Positions 1 to 9,902 of a DNA stretch of 64,000 bases are shown here, one piece after another. A program made the translations under genes and the position numbers. Below the pieces are notes generated by a model that worked only from the letters and a program-made list of their open reading frames with translations, was not told the origin of the DNA and did not search any database. Source of the DNA: Balamuthia mandrillaris (taxonomy: Eukaryota > Discosea > Longamoebia > Balamuthiidae); NCBI GenBank assembly GCA_031835245.1, contig JAVKOQ010000015.1:212001-276000 (forward strand), written 5' to 3'. The first letter of the stretch is position 1; each line of letters opens with the position of its first letter.

Positions 1-1
1 C

Positions 2-199
2 TCTCTTCGCCCCTCTGCTCCTCCGTTCTTCCCATCCAACACCCCACAGCAACAACAAATACGACAAATACTGCAACCACAACAACAACAAGCAACAACA
101 CCTCCCGAAGATACTTCTGCTCCGCAACTCCAACAACAACAGGAAGCACAACAACAGCAGCCAGGAGAACAAAGCGGTGTCGATAGTTCTTCTACATAA
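2..199 (+). CDS. C-terminal end of a Gln-rich protein (5' part outside window)
   Basis: A reading frame open from the left edge ends at TAA 197-199 and gives 65 residues. It begins with Pro/Ser residues and continues through four or five short poly-Gln blocks (CAA/CAG mixed) separated by Pro, Thr and Ala, ending in SGVDSSST. Mixed CAA and CAG codons argue for protein-level selection rather than a raw CAA repeat, and the frame stops just before the TGTTC satellite. No domain is visible, so function cannot be inferred. It could also be a chance open frame in CAA-rich DNA. Confidence 0.45.
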   Translation, partial: SLRPSAPPFFPSNTPQQQQIRQILQPQQQQATTPPEDTSAPQLQQQQEAQQQQPGEQSGVDSSST

Positions 200-229
200 A
201 GGAGGTTTCTTTATTCTTTTTTTCAGTTT

Positions 230-447
230 CTGTTCTGTTCTGTTCTGTTCTGTTCTGTTCTGTTCTGTTCTGTTCTGTTCTGTTCTGTTCTGTTCTGTTC
301 TGTTCTTTCTTCCGTTCTGTTCTCTGTTCTGTTCTGTTCTGTTCTGTTCTGTTCTGTTCTGTTCTGTTCTGTTCTGTTCTGTTCTGTTCTGTTCTTGTTC
401 TGTTCTGTTCTGTTCTGTTCTGTTCTGTTCTGTTCTGTTCTGTTCTT
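230..447. repeat. TGTTC pentanucleotide microsatellite
   Basis: About 215 bp of tandem TGTTC units, interrupted near 307-330 and near 395. It lies between the stop of the Gln-rich frame and the stop of the DUF6940-like gene, i.e. between two converging 3' ends. Repetitive peptides read from it in either direction are artefacts. Confidence 0.95.
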
Positions 448-449
448 CT

Positions 450-1451
450 TCAAGCTGTGAAAGGCTTTGGTGGTGTCTGTTGTTGTTGCTTATGCTGGGG
501 AGGCCACTGCCGATACGGAGCCCAGGAGTAGTACTTGGGGCGGTCGTCCAGCCGCATGTGCAGCCAAGCCACGCCCAACCCCGACGTGCTCAGCCAGACC
601 GGCCTTTGTTGCCGGCCCTCCACCCGTTGTCTGTACTGCTCGCCCACCCTTTGCCAAAACGTTGCCACCAGCCGTTCTCCCTCTCCCTCTCCCTCTCCCC
701 CTCCCCCTTCGAGCGCTTCTCTCAAAAAGCTCAGCAAGTGCCCACATCTTTCTCCTCTCAGCTTCGACGTGGAGGAAGAGGAGGGATCCACGGGAGTGAT
801 CAAAACGGCATCTCCTCCCAGGTTTTGAAAGTGGACCACGCCGCCGCCCTCTTTCGTTGCTGTCGTTGTCGTTGGCCAGTGCTCGGCAAAGGCCCGGCGG
901 TTCGCCGCGGCAGCGAACCTGGCCAAGGAGGGCGCCTCCAGCAGCATGCACTCCAAGGGATGCTCCTCGGCGGCAAAAGTGGCGGCATCGACCGGGGCGC
1001 ACTCGAAGAAGAGGGCCTGAGAGGAGAAGGAGGAGGCGGCGGCCTGCAGGATGGTTCGGGACATGTGAAGGGAGAAGGAAGGGTCGTTGGCCCAAAGGGA
1101 AACGACCTGTGCGGTGGTGAGGAGACGGCCAACGGCAGAAGGGCTCGCGCCCTCCTCACCGGGTGGTGGTGGTGGCGGTGGTTGTTGAACTTGTAAACGG
1201 ATGGCGCCTTTGTGGAGCGGTGTCAAAACACAGCGTGGAGAAGAGGAAGAGGAAGCAGCGGAGGAGGAAGGGTTCATCTTGTGCTTGTGGGGGCTGCTGA
1301 AAGGAGGAGGAGGAGGTTGGGGCTGCTGTCGCGGGGCGGTCCACTGGAGCAGCGTTGTTTTGAGGAGCAGAAAAAGAAGAAGCAGACAAACGAAGAGGAC
1401 AAGCCAACCGAACGACGCGAAAGTTTTCGTTCCCTCTTTCTTGTTGTTCAT
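450..1451 (-). CDS. DUF6940-like protein with N-terminal membrane anchor
   Basis: Single-exon frame of 333 aa. I start at the Met at 1451, because upstream in-frame codons run through a poly-T tract. Residues about 15-32 form one hydrophobic segment, suggesting a signal anchor or type II topology. A Pro- and Ser-rich linker follows (to about residue 110), then a globular C-terminal half. The near-terminal segment around STSGLGVAWLHMRLD followed by PKYY resembles the conserved end of the DUF6940 family as I recall it. That family has no known function. The family call is from memory; the membrane segment is visible in the translation. Confidence 0.7.
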   Translation of the reverse strand: MNNKKEGTKTFASFGWLVLFVCLLLLFLLLKTTLLQWTAPRQQPQPPPPPFSSPHKHKMNPSSSAASSSSSPRCVLTPLHKGAIRLQVQQPPPPPPPGEEGASPSAVGRLLTTAQVVSLWANDPSFSLHMSRTILQAAASSFSSQALFFECAPVDAATFAAEEHPLECMLLEAPSLARFAAAANRRAFAEHWPTTTTATKEGGGVVHFQNLGGDAVLITPVDPSSSSTSKLRGERCGHLLSFLREALEGGGGEGEGEGERLVATFWQRVGEQYRQRVEGRQQRPVWLSTSGLGVAWLHMRLDDRPKYYSWAPYRQWPPQHKQQQQTPPKPFTA

Positions 1452-1484
1452 GCCTGTGTTTTTTTTTTTTTTTTCGTGAACGGA

Positions 1485-1502
1485 GCTATATTGCAATATA
1501 GC
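1485..1502. other. 18-bp perfect palindrome upstream of the DUF6940-like gene
   Basis: The 18 bases are identical on both strands (GCTATATTGCAATATAGC). They sit 34 bp upstream of the chosen start codon, next to a poly-T tract, where a core promoter or 5' UTR would lie. No function is demonstrated. Confidence 0.6.
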
Positions 1503-1538
1503 CAACCGTTACATCTTGAACACTTTTGTTGTCTCTCT

Positions 1539-1572
<34 letters not shown>

Positions 1573-2216
1573 GTTCTCTCTCTCTGTTCTCTCTCTCTGT
1601 CTCGTAAGTTGTTTTCTACGAAGGCGCTGTGACATGCAGAAACCTCTAGTGGGTATTCACTTCTTCAGAACATCAGCGAGAGCAGCCTCGCGACGCAGCG
1701 CTGCCCATCCAACTGTTTGGAGATTTGCAACCATCTTCGTGTTTCCTGTTTGACTCTCACTGGGATGACGGCAAACAACGGGAGGGGGGGAATGTAGATA
1801 TAACGGATAACTATGTTGCCTCACCAAAGAATGGTGGAAATGAAGAAACGAGAACAGTTGAAGGCCCTTTACCATTTCCATTTCGCCGGGAGGAGGGAAA
1901 CTTCCCTTTCCCCCCCCCCTTTCCCTTTCCCCATGTGAAACACCTTTTGTCTGGGATGAACCTGCCTTTTGGGAGTAGCCCAGCACGGCTCCTCGATGGC
2001 CGCAGGCGAAAGGGAGAGGGGGATCTCCTGAAGATTGATATCTTGCCGACATCAACCTTTCTTCGAAATTCCATCGAAAACTATCCATTTTAGGTGATGA
2101 CACGTCATCTTTATACTCTTACAGTATCTTAAATTTCGGGTCGACATGGTTACTACTGTTAAAAAAAGAACCTTAAAAAAAAAGTAAAAGAAAAGAGAAG
2201 TAGCGAAGAGAAGAGG
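1503..2216. other. Intergenic, between divergent genes
   Basis: Holds a CT microsatellite at about 1533-1600 and C- and T-rich stretches. A GTCGAC site lies at 2140-2145, 72 bp upstream of the F-box/GTPase start. Open frames exist on both strands, but none has recognisable domains or good splice signals. It probably contains the promoters of both flanking genes. Confidence 0.5.
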
Positions 2217-4707
2217 ATGTTTGAGGCGAAGGAGGCGCTGCTGCCGAGGGACAGCGACTACTGGCTGCTGAAGGACGCGGTGGCGCTGGCCAACGCGGGC
2301 CTGCTGCTGACCAAAGAGCCTCCTGCAGGAAAAGAGGACCAAGCAGAGAGGAAGAAGGAGAGAGAGAGCGGCAAGATCATTTTCTCCCTCAGAGAAATCC
2401 CTCTGCGCTCCCGCTGGCTCACTGCTGGTGGGGATCGAGTGGAAAGGGTCTCCTTGAGCGAGGTCCGCTTTTTTGATGGTTTGTGCCTTTTTCTCTCACT
2501 CTCTCTCCTCTGCTCTCTCCTTTGATGTTTTTCTTTAAAAAAAAAACAACAAAACAAATCAGCTGCTCAAGAATTCAAGAAAGGATTAAGTCTTCCAGTA
2601 AGAGAAAAAGTGGTACGTTTTTTTTTTCGGTTTGATGAAGACAAAAAAAAAAATCTCAATCACCTACCTTCTCACTACCTTTTTTTTTTCATCTTTGATT
2701 GGACCAAAAAAAAAATAAAAATAAAAACGCAAACAGTGGACAATACAATACCTTACGGATGAGCTGATGAGCAGAGTATTTGGCTATGTGGAGGACGAGA
2801 GAGACCTCTGGCGCTGTCGCTTGGTCTCGCGCGCCTGGAAAGCGCTCGTCGAGAAGCAGCCCTGTGCTCCGTCAAAGCATCCGCACGAAAAGGAGTTCGT
2901 GTTGCTCCGCGACAAAGTTCAGAGAGTGAACGCCATCCAAAAGCAGAGGAGAGCGGAGCAGGAGAAGCAGGAGAAGGAGAAGGGGAAGGAGGTGGATAGA
3001 GGGGCCGAAGAGGAAGGACCAAGATTGGTTCGCCTGACGTTCAGCTCGTTGACGGAGAACGGCTCTGCTTCTTCTTCGGCTTCTTCGTCGTCTTCGTATG
3101 CTGCAAGTTTCGCCTCCTCTTATTTGTTCTCCGCCAATTCGTTGCTGAGAGTGCCGCCGAAGAAAGACTATGTTTCTCAGCTGCCCTCTGAGGTGTTGAT
3201 CTTTGTCTTGCAAAAGTTGGATGCGCGCAGCCTTTGCAGAATTTCCATGGTTTGTTTTTCTCATTTCTCATGCTGACATTCTCTCTTTTATATCTTCTTC
3301 TTTGCTCTTTCTTTCCTCTCTGTCCTTCTGCTGATATTTGTATTATAGGTCAGTTTCGTCTTTTGGACCGTTGCAAACCAAAACGAGAGCCAACTGTGGA
3401 AAGTATGCAGTACCAAAACCTTCTTTCTCTCTCTCTCTCTCTCTGTTTGTTTGTTTCGTATTCTTTTTTAATCTTTATTTTTTCATTCATTTTTAGAGCC
3501 TTTACGAAAGTCGTTGGCCAGCATCACGTTGGCGTTCAGTGAGTCCGCAACAATATTCAAACTTCTCCTACAAGTTGCTCTACATTCTCAATGATATATC
3601 TCTGCGGCTGCGTTCCTTTGCTCCAAATCAGGAAAAGAAATACATTCAACAGGTTGCCGCGCTCTATCGTCCTGATACGGCCTCTTCCGCCTCTTCTTCC
3701 TCTTCTTCTTCCGCTAGCAACGCGCCAAAAGTCATTCTCCCTTCTCGAAGAAGAGCAGACTCTTCTACCGCTGGCGCTTCATCTGCTCGTGGCAGAGTGA
3801 CACCTTCAGATGTTGCTAGCGCTAACGTACTGAGAAGGATGAGCGAGGTGTCCTCTCCTGATACTAGTCTACCTTCTCGAAACTGTGTAGCTTGTGCTTT
3901 GTTTATAGGCCCCAAGGGCATCGGGTTTGTCCATATTCTCCTTTTCCTTTTTTCTTCTGCTCCCTTAATGTGTTTTGTACACCAACCCATTCGTTCGTCA
4001 TATCGCAGAAAGTCTTCGCTGCTTTCCACTTTTGCATTTGGCAAGTTCGAATCAAACCCAAAGTTAGACTTTGATAGGTAATTCTTTTTATTGTTCTCTC
4101 TCTCTCTCACTTTCTCACCTTTCAATGGAACAAACCAAAAGATTCGAGGCAATTGCAACCAAGGAGATAACACTGGGAAAGACTAAACTTTCCCTTCGGA
4201 TGCACACCCTCACTCGCATTCCCGACTACAATGACCTCTTCAACGTTGCCGCCGTCGTCATTTGTTATGACATGTCCAAACCTTTCGACAAGGTACTTTC
4301 TGTTTTCGTCCTTGTCGCCTGTATATTTATTCGTTTTATTTATTCATTCGTTTGCTTTTCGAACACAAACAGAAAGTGGTGGAGAGCTGGATGTCCAAAG
4401 TGGAGGACAGGGCAAGCGCCAACACCATGGTGGTGGCGTTGGGCCTTTGTAGCGACCTCTCAACGACGTCCTCTTCCGCTGCTCCTCCTTTGTTGGGCGG
4501 CCGACCTTCTTTTTGCGTCAGCGCCAAAACCGGAGGGCCTGCCAAACTGGAACCTTTCTTTCGTTATCTTGCCGCAAATGTGCGTCGTTTCTTCTTTCTT
4601 TGGTCTGTCTTCACTCATTCTCTTACTCTTCTTTGCTGTCTGTTTGAAACAAACAGGTGTTAGAAAGACCAGAGTTATGGGTTGCTCCAACAGTGCTTGA
4701 GAAATAA
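2217..4707 (+). CDS. Double F-box protein fused to a degenerate Ras-like domain
   Basis: Nine exons, open at every junction: 2217-2478, 2563-2612, 2737-3249, 3349-3402, 3497-3924, 4009-4077, 4142-4292, 4373-4579, 4657-4707; 594 aa. Residues about 105-145 are an F-box (YLTDELMSRVFGYVEDERDL...). A Lys/Glu stretch and a Ser-rich stretch follow. A second F-box spans about 250-310 (QLPSEVLIFVLQKLDARSL, then LWKSLYESRWP). After another Ser-rich linker, residues about 425-590 resemble a Rab/Ras fold: P-loop GPKGIGKSS and a G5-like VSAKTG are present. The NKxD motif is reduced to LCSD and no DxxG is seen. F-boxes normally recruit targets to SCF ubiquitin ligases through Skp1; here the C-terminal domain would be the target-binding part. 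GTP binding is doubtful. Confidence 0.8.
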
Positions 4708-4766
4708 ATAACTTTTGTTTTTCTTTTTATATATGTTCATTCCGCTTTGTTGAACTGCTTCTGTCT

Positions 4767-5072
4767 TTACTTTTCGCTGTTCTTCTTTTCTTTCTTGACT
4801 TTTTTTGTCTCTCCTTCTCCGTCCTCTTCTTTCTTTTTCGACTTTGTGGCTTTGAGTTGTTGCTGCTCCGCATGATGCTTCAGGCAAGCATCTCGCAACG
4901 CTCCGAACCACTTCTTCAAAAAGTATCCCGCCAACATGTTTATCACCCACTGCAACAGAGAGAGAGAGAGAGAGAGAAGCATTAGCATCAACTTCAACAT
5001 AGAGAAAGAAAGAGAATGAGAGAGGCCAAGAGAGAGAGAGAGAGAGGCCAAGAGAGACCAAGAGAGAGAGAA

Positions 5073-5127
<55 letters not shown>

Positions 5128-5628
5128 CCGGCAAGGAGGAGAGGAGAGAATGGGAGTCTCTCTTGCCCCAAAGCAACAAAAGACAAAAGTATACGAACCC
5201 CAGGAATAGATCCTTTGACGTCATTCTGCGACACGAACAACACCTTGGTGTTGTTCTCATCGACGGGCCTCAGCAGGTATCCCGAAATGGTGGTGTAGGC
5301 CCTCACAAACTTCTTCGGGTCCTCCGGCCAGTCCTTGTGCTGCGTGGAGCGATAGAGCACGTAGTGCACCCCCTCCTCGTCCTTGTGGATGAGTCGGCTC
5401 TGGACCCACTCCCTGTCGGTGAAGCCGACGGGCGTCTTGGCCCAGAACCGGATGATGTCAAGGTTGTCATCGATCTTCTCGATGACTTGCATGTCCCTGC
5501 CGCCGTTGTCCCAGCTGCGCCGAAACTCAATGTCGGTGAGGACGTAGCAGATGGTATCGGCGGAGACTTCTGCGTCGACGATCGCTTTCAATATGTAGTG
5601 CCCTGTTTCTGTCTATATTTTTTTACCA

Positions 5629-5659
<31 letters not shown>

Positions 5660-5860
5660 CAGAGACAGAGAGAGATGAGACAATGTTCTTCAAGAAGAAA
5701 AAGAAGAAAGAGGCGAAACCTTTTTACGCCAAACGTTCATGCGTTCGCTCTCGTAGACGACCACCCAGCCGTCCCCTTCCTTTGGGGGGGCTTCCTCGGC
5801 CAACAGGTGAGAGATGTCCTCTTTGCTCACATACTCATAGTTGAGCTGTTGTTCTTCCAT
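4767..5860 (-). CDS. START-domain lipid-binding protein
   Basis: Three exons: 5720-5860, 5199-5612, 4767-4949; 245 aa. Most of the protein is one START domain, from WVVVYESERMNVW through the region RRSWDNGGRDMQVIEKIDD to a long C-terminal helix with VINMLAGYFLKKWF, the usual lid helix. Its length matches minimal cytosolic START proteins such as PCTP, which carry phospholipid or sterol between membranes. The tail is Lys/Glu-rich. The start at 5860 gives MEEQQLNYEYV; upstream in-frame codons look non-coding. Both introns carry GA tracts (CT in the transcript), the second about 100 bp long. The ligand cannot be inferred. Confidence 0.88.
5030..5127. repeat. GA microsatellite in a START-gene intron
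   Basis: Almost pure GA repeats with short interruptions inside the second intron of the START gene. The transcript reads it as CU. Confidence 0.95.
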
Positions 5861-6685
5861 CTTTTTTGTTTTGTCGTTTATTTTTTTGTTGTTGTCACCA
5901 AAGAAAAAGGGCAGTATTACTCCTATGGAGAGAGAGGGACAGAAGAGTGCACTATGTGACGACTCTGCTTCCTCTTTTGTTTCTTTTCTTCCGGCTTGCC
6001 AAAGAGAATAAATGGTTTCTGAGAACGAGGACACGAGAAACGGAGGTGGTTGATTAATTGTCCATTACGGGGGTCAACCCCCTGCGGCTAAGAGAGAGAG
6101 AGGTTCCATCCGGAATAAGTTTTTGGCGTGGAGAAGAGCCAAATGATTACCTTAAAAACTGCTTTTAGGCGAACACGTCACACCTCAGACAGCAGTTGCT
6201 CTTCGTCAATGCTCAGAAACTCTATTACCACTTTGGGAAGACTTTATTTTTTTCAGCGATAATCCGCTCCGCCCCCTGGCCCGGAGGTTCCATATTCTTG
6301 GCGAGTGTTTGTGAGTGTTTGTGTGTGTTTGTGTGTGTCCGAGTTGTTTGTTTTTATAGTTGGTTGGTGTGTTTGTCCACTGGTTATCAGTGAAGCAGAA
6401 AGCAAAAACTCTCATTCAACGCATTCGACTTGTCGTCCAGCGCCAAGAGCCACTTTAGCACCCAGCTGACCTCAGGTCTTTTAAAAGCAGTGGAAAAGAG
6501 AGAGAAGAAAGCCCCCCAAACAACAACGAGGAAGAAGAGGTGAGTTTTGAGTGGGAGAAAAAACAACGTTCAAAACAAAAAGAAGAGATAATATTTGCAT
6601 TCAACAGACAAACAATGTTTGTTTTTTAAAAAAAAATTTAAAAAAATGATGTGTTGCTTGCTGAGATCTTTCTTTCCTGTGGCGT
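5861..6685. other. Intergenic, upstream of START and downstream of UAP56
   Basis: 825 bp with a short GA tract near 6091 and a GTGTTT-type repeat at about 6301-6345. It should hold the START promoter and the 3' UTR of the helicase. No gene or RNA is recognised here. Confidence 0.5.
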
Positions 6686-9504
6686 TTAGGATTGCACTAT
6701 TGTGAAAGAGAGCGAGAGAAAACAAAAATGTTAACAAAAAAAAACAAAGCGAAAGGAGAGAACAAAAAGAGAAGCGTACTGTAAGTAGAGGCATCAATCT
6801 CATCGGGCAGCTCGGGGATGTTGACCACGAATCTGGACTGGACCTTGTTCAACACCTCTCCGTCCTTGTCTGACGCCACAAAGGAGATGGCAAGGCCCTT
6901 TGTTCCAAAGCGTCCTGCTCTGCCCACCTGTTGGTTTTGTCGTGTAAGTTTGACAACAGAAAAGGAAAAAGAAAAGAAACGGAAAAAGAATTGAAAAGAG
7001 GAGAAAAAAAGTTACTCTGTGGAGATAAGTGTCAGGTTCTTCCGGCATGTCGTAGTTGAACACGACGTTCACGCGCTCAATGTCGATACCACGGCCAAAG
7101 AGATTGGTGGCCACCATGATCCTCGCGCGGAACTCCTTAAACTTTCTGTACTGTTCAATTCTGTAGAACCATTTCACATTTGTTAATACTAAAGCGTAGG
7201 AAAATAAAAGAAAAAAAAAGAGAGAAAAGAATAATACCTCTCCTCCTGCTTCATGCCGCCGTAAATGCAAATGGAAGGGAAGTTGCACTCCACCAAGAGT
7301 TTGTTGAGCTCAGCGGCACGCTTCACGGAGCCCACAAAGATGACGCACTGGTTAAACTCCAGGGCATCCAACAGGTCGACAAGCTTGCGGGTCTTCTCCG
7401 ACTCTTGCAGCTGCACATAGTATTGCTTGAGGCCGTGGAGGGTCAGCTTGCTGCCGTCGTTGATATAGATCTCCAAAGGCTATTTGTTGAAGTGAAGAAG
7501 CGAATTTTTGTTTTTTGGAGGTTAGTTTGTGTTTGTCGTACTTTTTTTTGTTCGTTTTTTCTCTCTTTTTGTTTTTCTTTTTGATTTTGATGTTGATGTT
7601 GTGAGGATTTGTTCGTCCTGTTTTCTCTTTCTTTTTCGGTGGCGTACTTTTGATGGTGGCAGCGATGAAGAAAAGGAGAGAAAGAGGAGAATAGAGGAGG
7701 GAAGAGAAAACGAGAGAAGAGGCGGCTGATTCGATTTGGAGTTCGATACTGCCAAGGGAGGGAGAGTGAGTTGGGCGGATGGGGCTCGTTAGACAAGCAC
7801 ACGGCATCAAAACGCTGCTCCATCTCCTTCAGAAAATTTCTGGAGAGAAAAATGTGAATTGAAGGCTGGTCAGAGAGAGAGAGAGAGAGAGAGAGAGGGA
7901 ACGAAAGGGCAAAGGTTGCTTGGCTGCCGCCATTCCAATGTCTGTGTGTTTGCGTGCGCGCACGTTTGCACAGCAGCAGTGGAGTTGGTAAGGCTTTGAT
8001 TTGCCACAGGAGAATGGTAGGGAGGGGAAAAGCTGCAAGTTATCATCATCGAATGAATGTGTTGGCACCAACGAGCAAAAATAGCCGCGACGTTAGGTAC
8101 GTCGAACAGCTCCGAGAGTTTGTGAGGGGCCTATCCAGTAGGTAGGTGTTCTGGGAAGTACGGCACCGAAAAAGAAAGAGAAAGCAGAGGAATGGAAGCC
8201 AGCACCGGAGAGTGATGTAGGTTTGTGTGCCCTTCTTTTCTTGTCTTCTTTTTTTTCTTCTATTCTTTTTTTCTTCTTCCTTATTTTTTGTTTGCCTCCA
8301 TTAAATTTGTCCTTCATCTCCGCCCAAATTGTGGATCCATCCTTCCCTCTTTCTTTCTTTCTTTCTTTCCTTCCTTCCTTCCTTCCTTCCTTCCTTCCTT
8401 CTGTTCTACCGAACGTGTAAAAGAGTGGTGGTGTTTGGGGTGGGAAACGTTACTTCATGCATGAACTTCTTGCAAACGGGGCGGATTTCGTCGCTGAGCG
8501 TAGCAGAGAACATCATCACCTGCTTGTCGTGGGGCGTCATCCTAAAGATTCTTTGTACGTCCTTTCTCATGTCTTTATTTTTCACCCACACATAGCGAAG
8601 AAGAACGTCAGTGCTGCTTGATGACAAAAAGAATGCAAGGAGTAAAGGGGCGTACCCAATGTTTCAAGCATCTTATCACACTCATCGAGGATAAAGAACT
8701 TGAGGTTCTCAAAGGAGAGGGCCTTCTCATTGGCCAACTGCAGGATACGTCCAGGAGTGGCAATCAAGATGTGTGGAGGGTCCTCCTTGAGGAGCTGCCT
8801 GTGCTTGGCCACGGGGACACCACCGTAGAACATGCCGGTCTTGATGCCAGGCATGTACTTGCGGAAGCGATCAAACTCGTGGCAGATCTGGTAGGCCAGC
8901 TCGCGGGTGTGGCAAAGGACCAAGCAGCTGATGGGCTGGGGGTTGGCCTCCAGCTGCTGAAGAGTGGCAAGCACAAAGACAGCGGTCTTGCCCATGCCGC
9001 TCTTAGCCTGGCAAAGCACGTCCGTGCCCAAAATGGCTTGGGGAATACACTCGTTTTGTACTGTAGGATTATTTTTCAGATCAAAGAGAGGGCAAAGGGG
9101 AAGAGAAAAGAAGGGTTAGCATGAGATAAATAAAAGAGGGGACGTTGGATTGAAGAAAAAAAATTAAATCCATAACATTCAAAAAATAAGATAAGCGAAC
9201 CTTCGGAAGGGTGCTCAAAACCACAGTCGACAATGGCTCTAAGCAACTCGGGCTTCAACAAGAACTCACGGAAGCCAGAGCTGTGCAAAGTGGAGTATGT
9301 GTCATCCCTGTACATTATTTTTTTTTGTGTGCGTGAATTGTTAAAAACCCATCTTCAAATTCTCATACACAAACGGAGAGGAAAAAAATGCACACAGTAC
9401 TTTTTAACTTGCGCAATCTTATCCTCCGCCTCAGGCTCGATTTCGGCCTCATCCTCGCTGGAGTAGGCAGCAAGCGAAGTGATATCGTCCTCTTTGTCTC
9501 CCAT
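6686..9504 (-). CDS. DEAD-box RNA helicase UAP56/Sub2 (DDX39)
   Basis: Eight exons: 9401-9504, 9201-9307, 8656-9060, 8454-8572, 7238-7479, 7016-7160, 6780-6927, 6686-6696; 426 aa, matching the family's 425-430. The Q-motif region and motifs I (AKSGMGKT), Ia, Ib (TPGR), II (DECD, diagnostic of this subfamily rather than DEAD), III (SAT), V and VI ([10 protein letters not shown]) are all present. Sub2/UAP56 unwinds RNA in spliceosome assembly and loads the mRNA export adaptor in TREX. The last coding exon is only 11 nt and makes the C-terminus STYMQS, like the plant ending as I recall it. One intron (7480-8453) is 974 nt, ten times the local norm. Confidence 0.96.
8342..8402. repeat. CTTT/CTTC tetranucleotide repeat in the UAP56 intron
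   Basis: About five CTTT units followed by about eleven CCTT units, inside the long fourth intron of the UAP56 gene. Confidence 0.95.
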
Positions 9505-9902
9505 TGTGTGCTTGGTCTACGAAAGTGTGTATGAGCGTGTGTTCCTTTGGTGTGTGTTTTTGTGTGAGCAAGAAGAAAGAAATAATTTTTGTGAGTGGCA
9601 AAAATCAAAAATCAAACTCACCTCTCCTCTTCCTTTCCTTCCGTGTGTGTGTGTGTGTTGTTGCGCGCTACGAGGTTTCTTTCCTTTGCCAAGGGAAGGA
9701 GGAAAAGGGGAAGAAAAGGCAGAATTTAAAAAGTTTAAAACGCCAATATTTGTTTTTGGAAAGATTTTCACTTTTTTCCTTATATAATCCTAGCATGATG
9801 TCATTTGCTTGAGGGGTGTTTTTCTTATGTTATCATAAGAATGTCAAGAATTTTTTTGCAGACATGTGGCACATCACAAAGCAGACGAGAGAGAAGACAA
9901 GT

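Noticed and set aside
223-453. Long frames of NRTEQ repeats (-) and CSVLF repeats (+) over the TGTTC satellite
   Set aside because: They are translations of a pure pentanucleotide repeat with no flanking coding signal.
1657-2103. Minus-strand 148-codon frame between the first two genes
   Set aside because: Composition follows local C/T-rich DNA and no domain or splice support is seen.
7480-8453. Several open frames of 60-130 codons inside the UAP56 intron
   Set aside because: They lack domains, run through simple repeats and have no matching splice signals.
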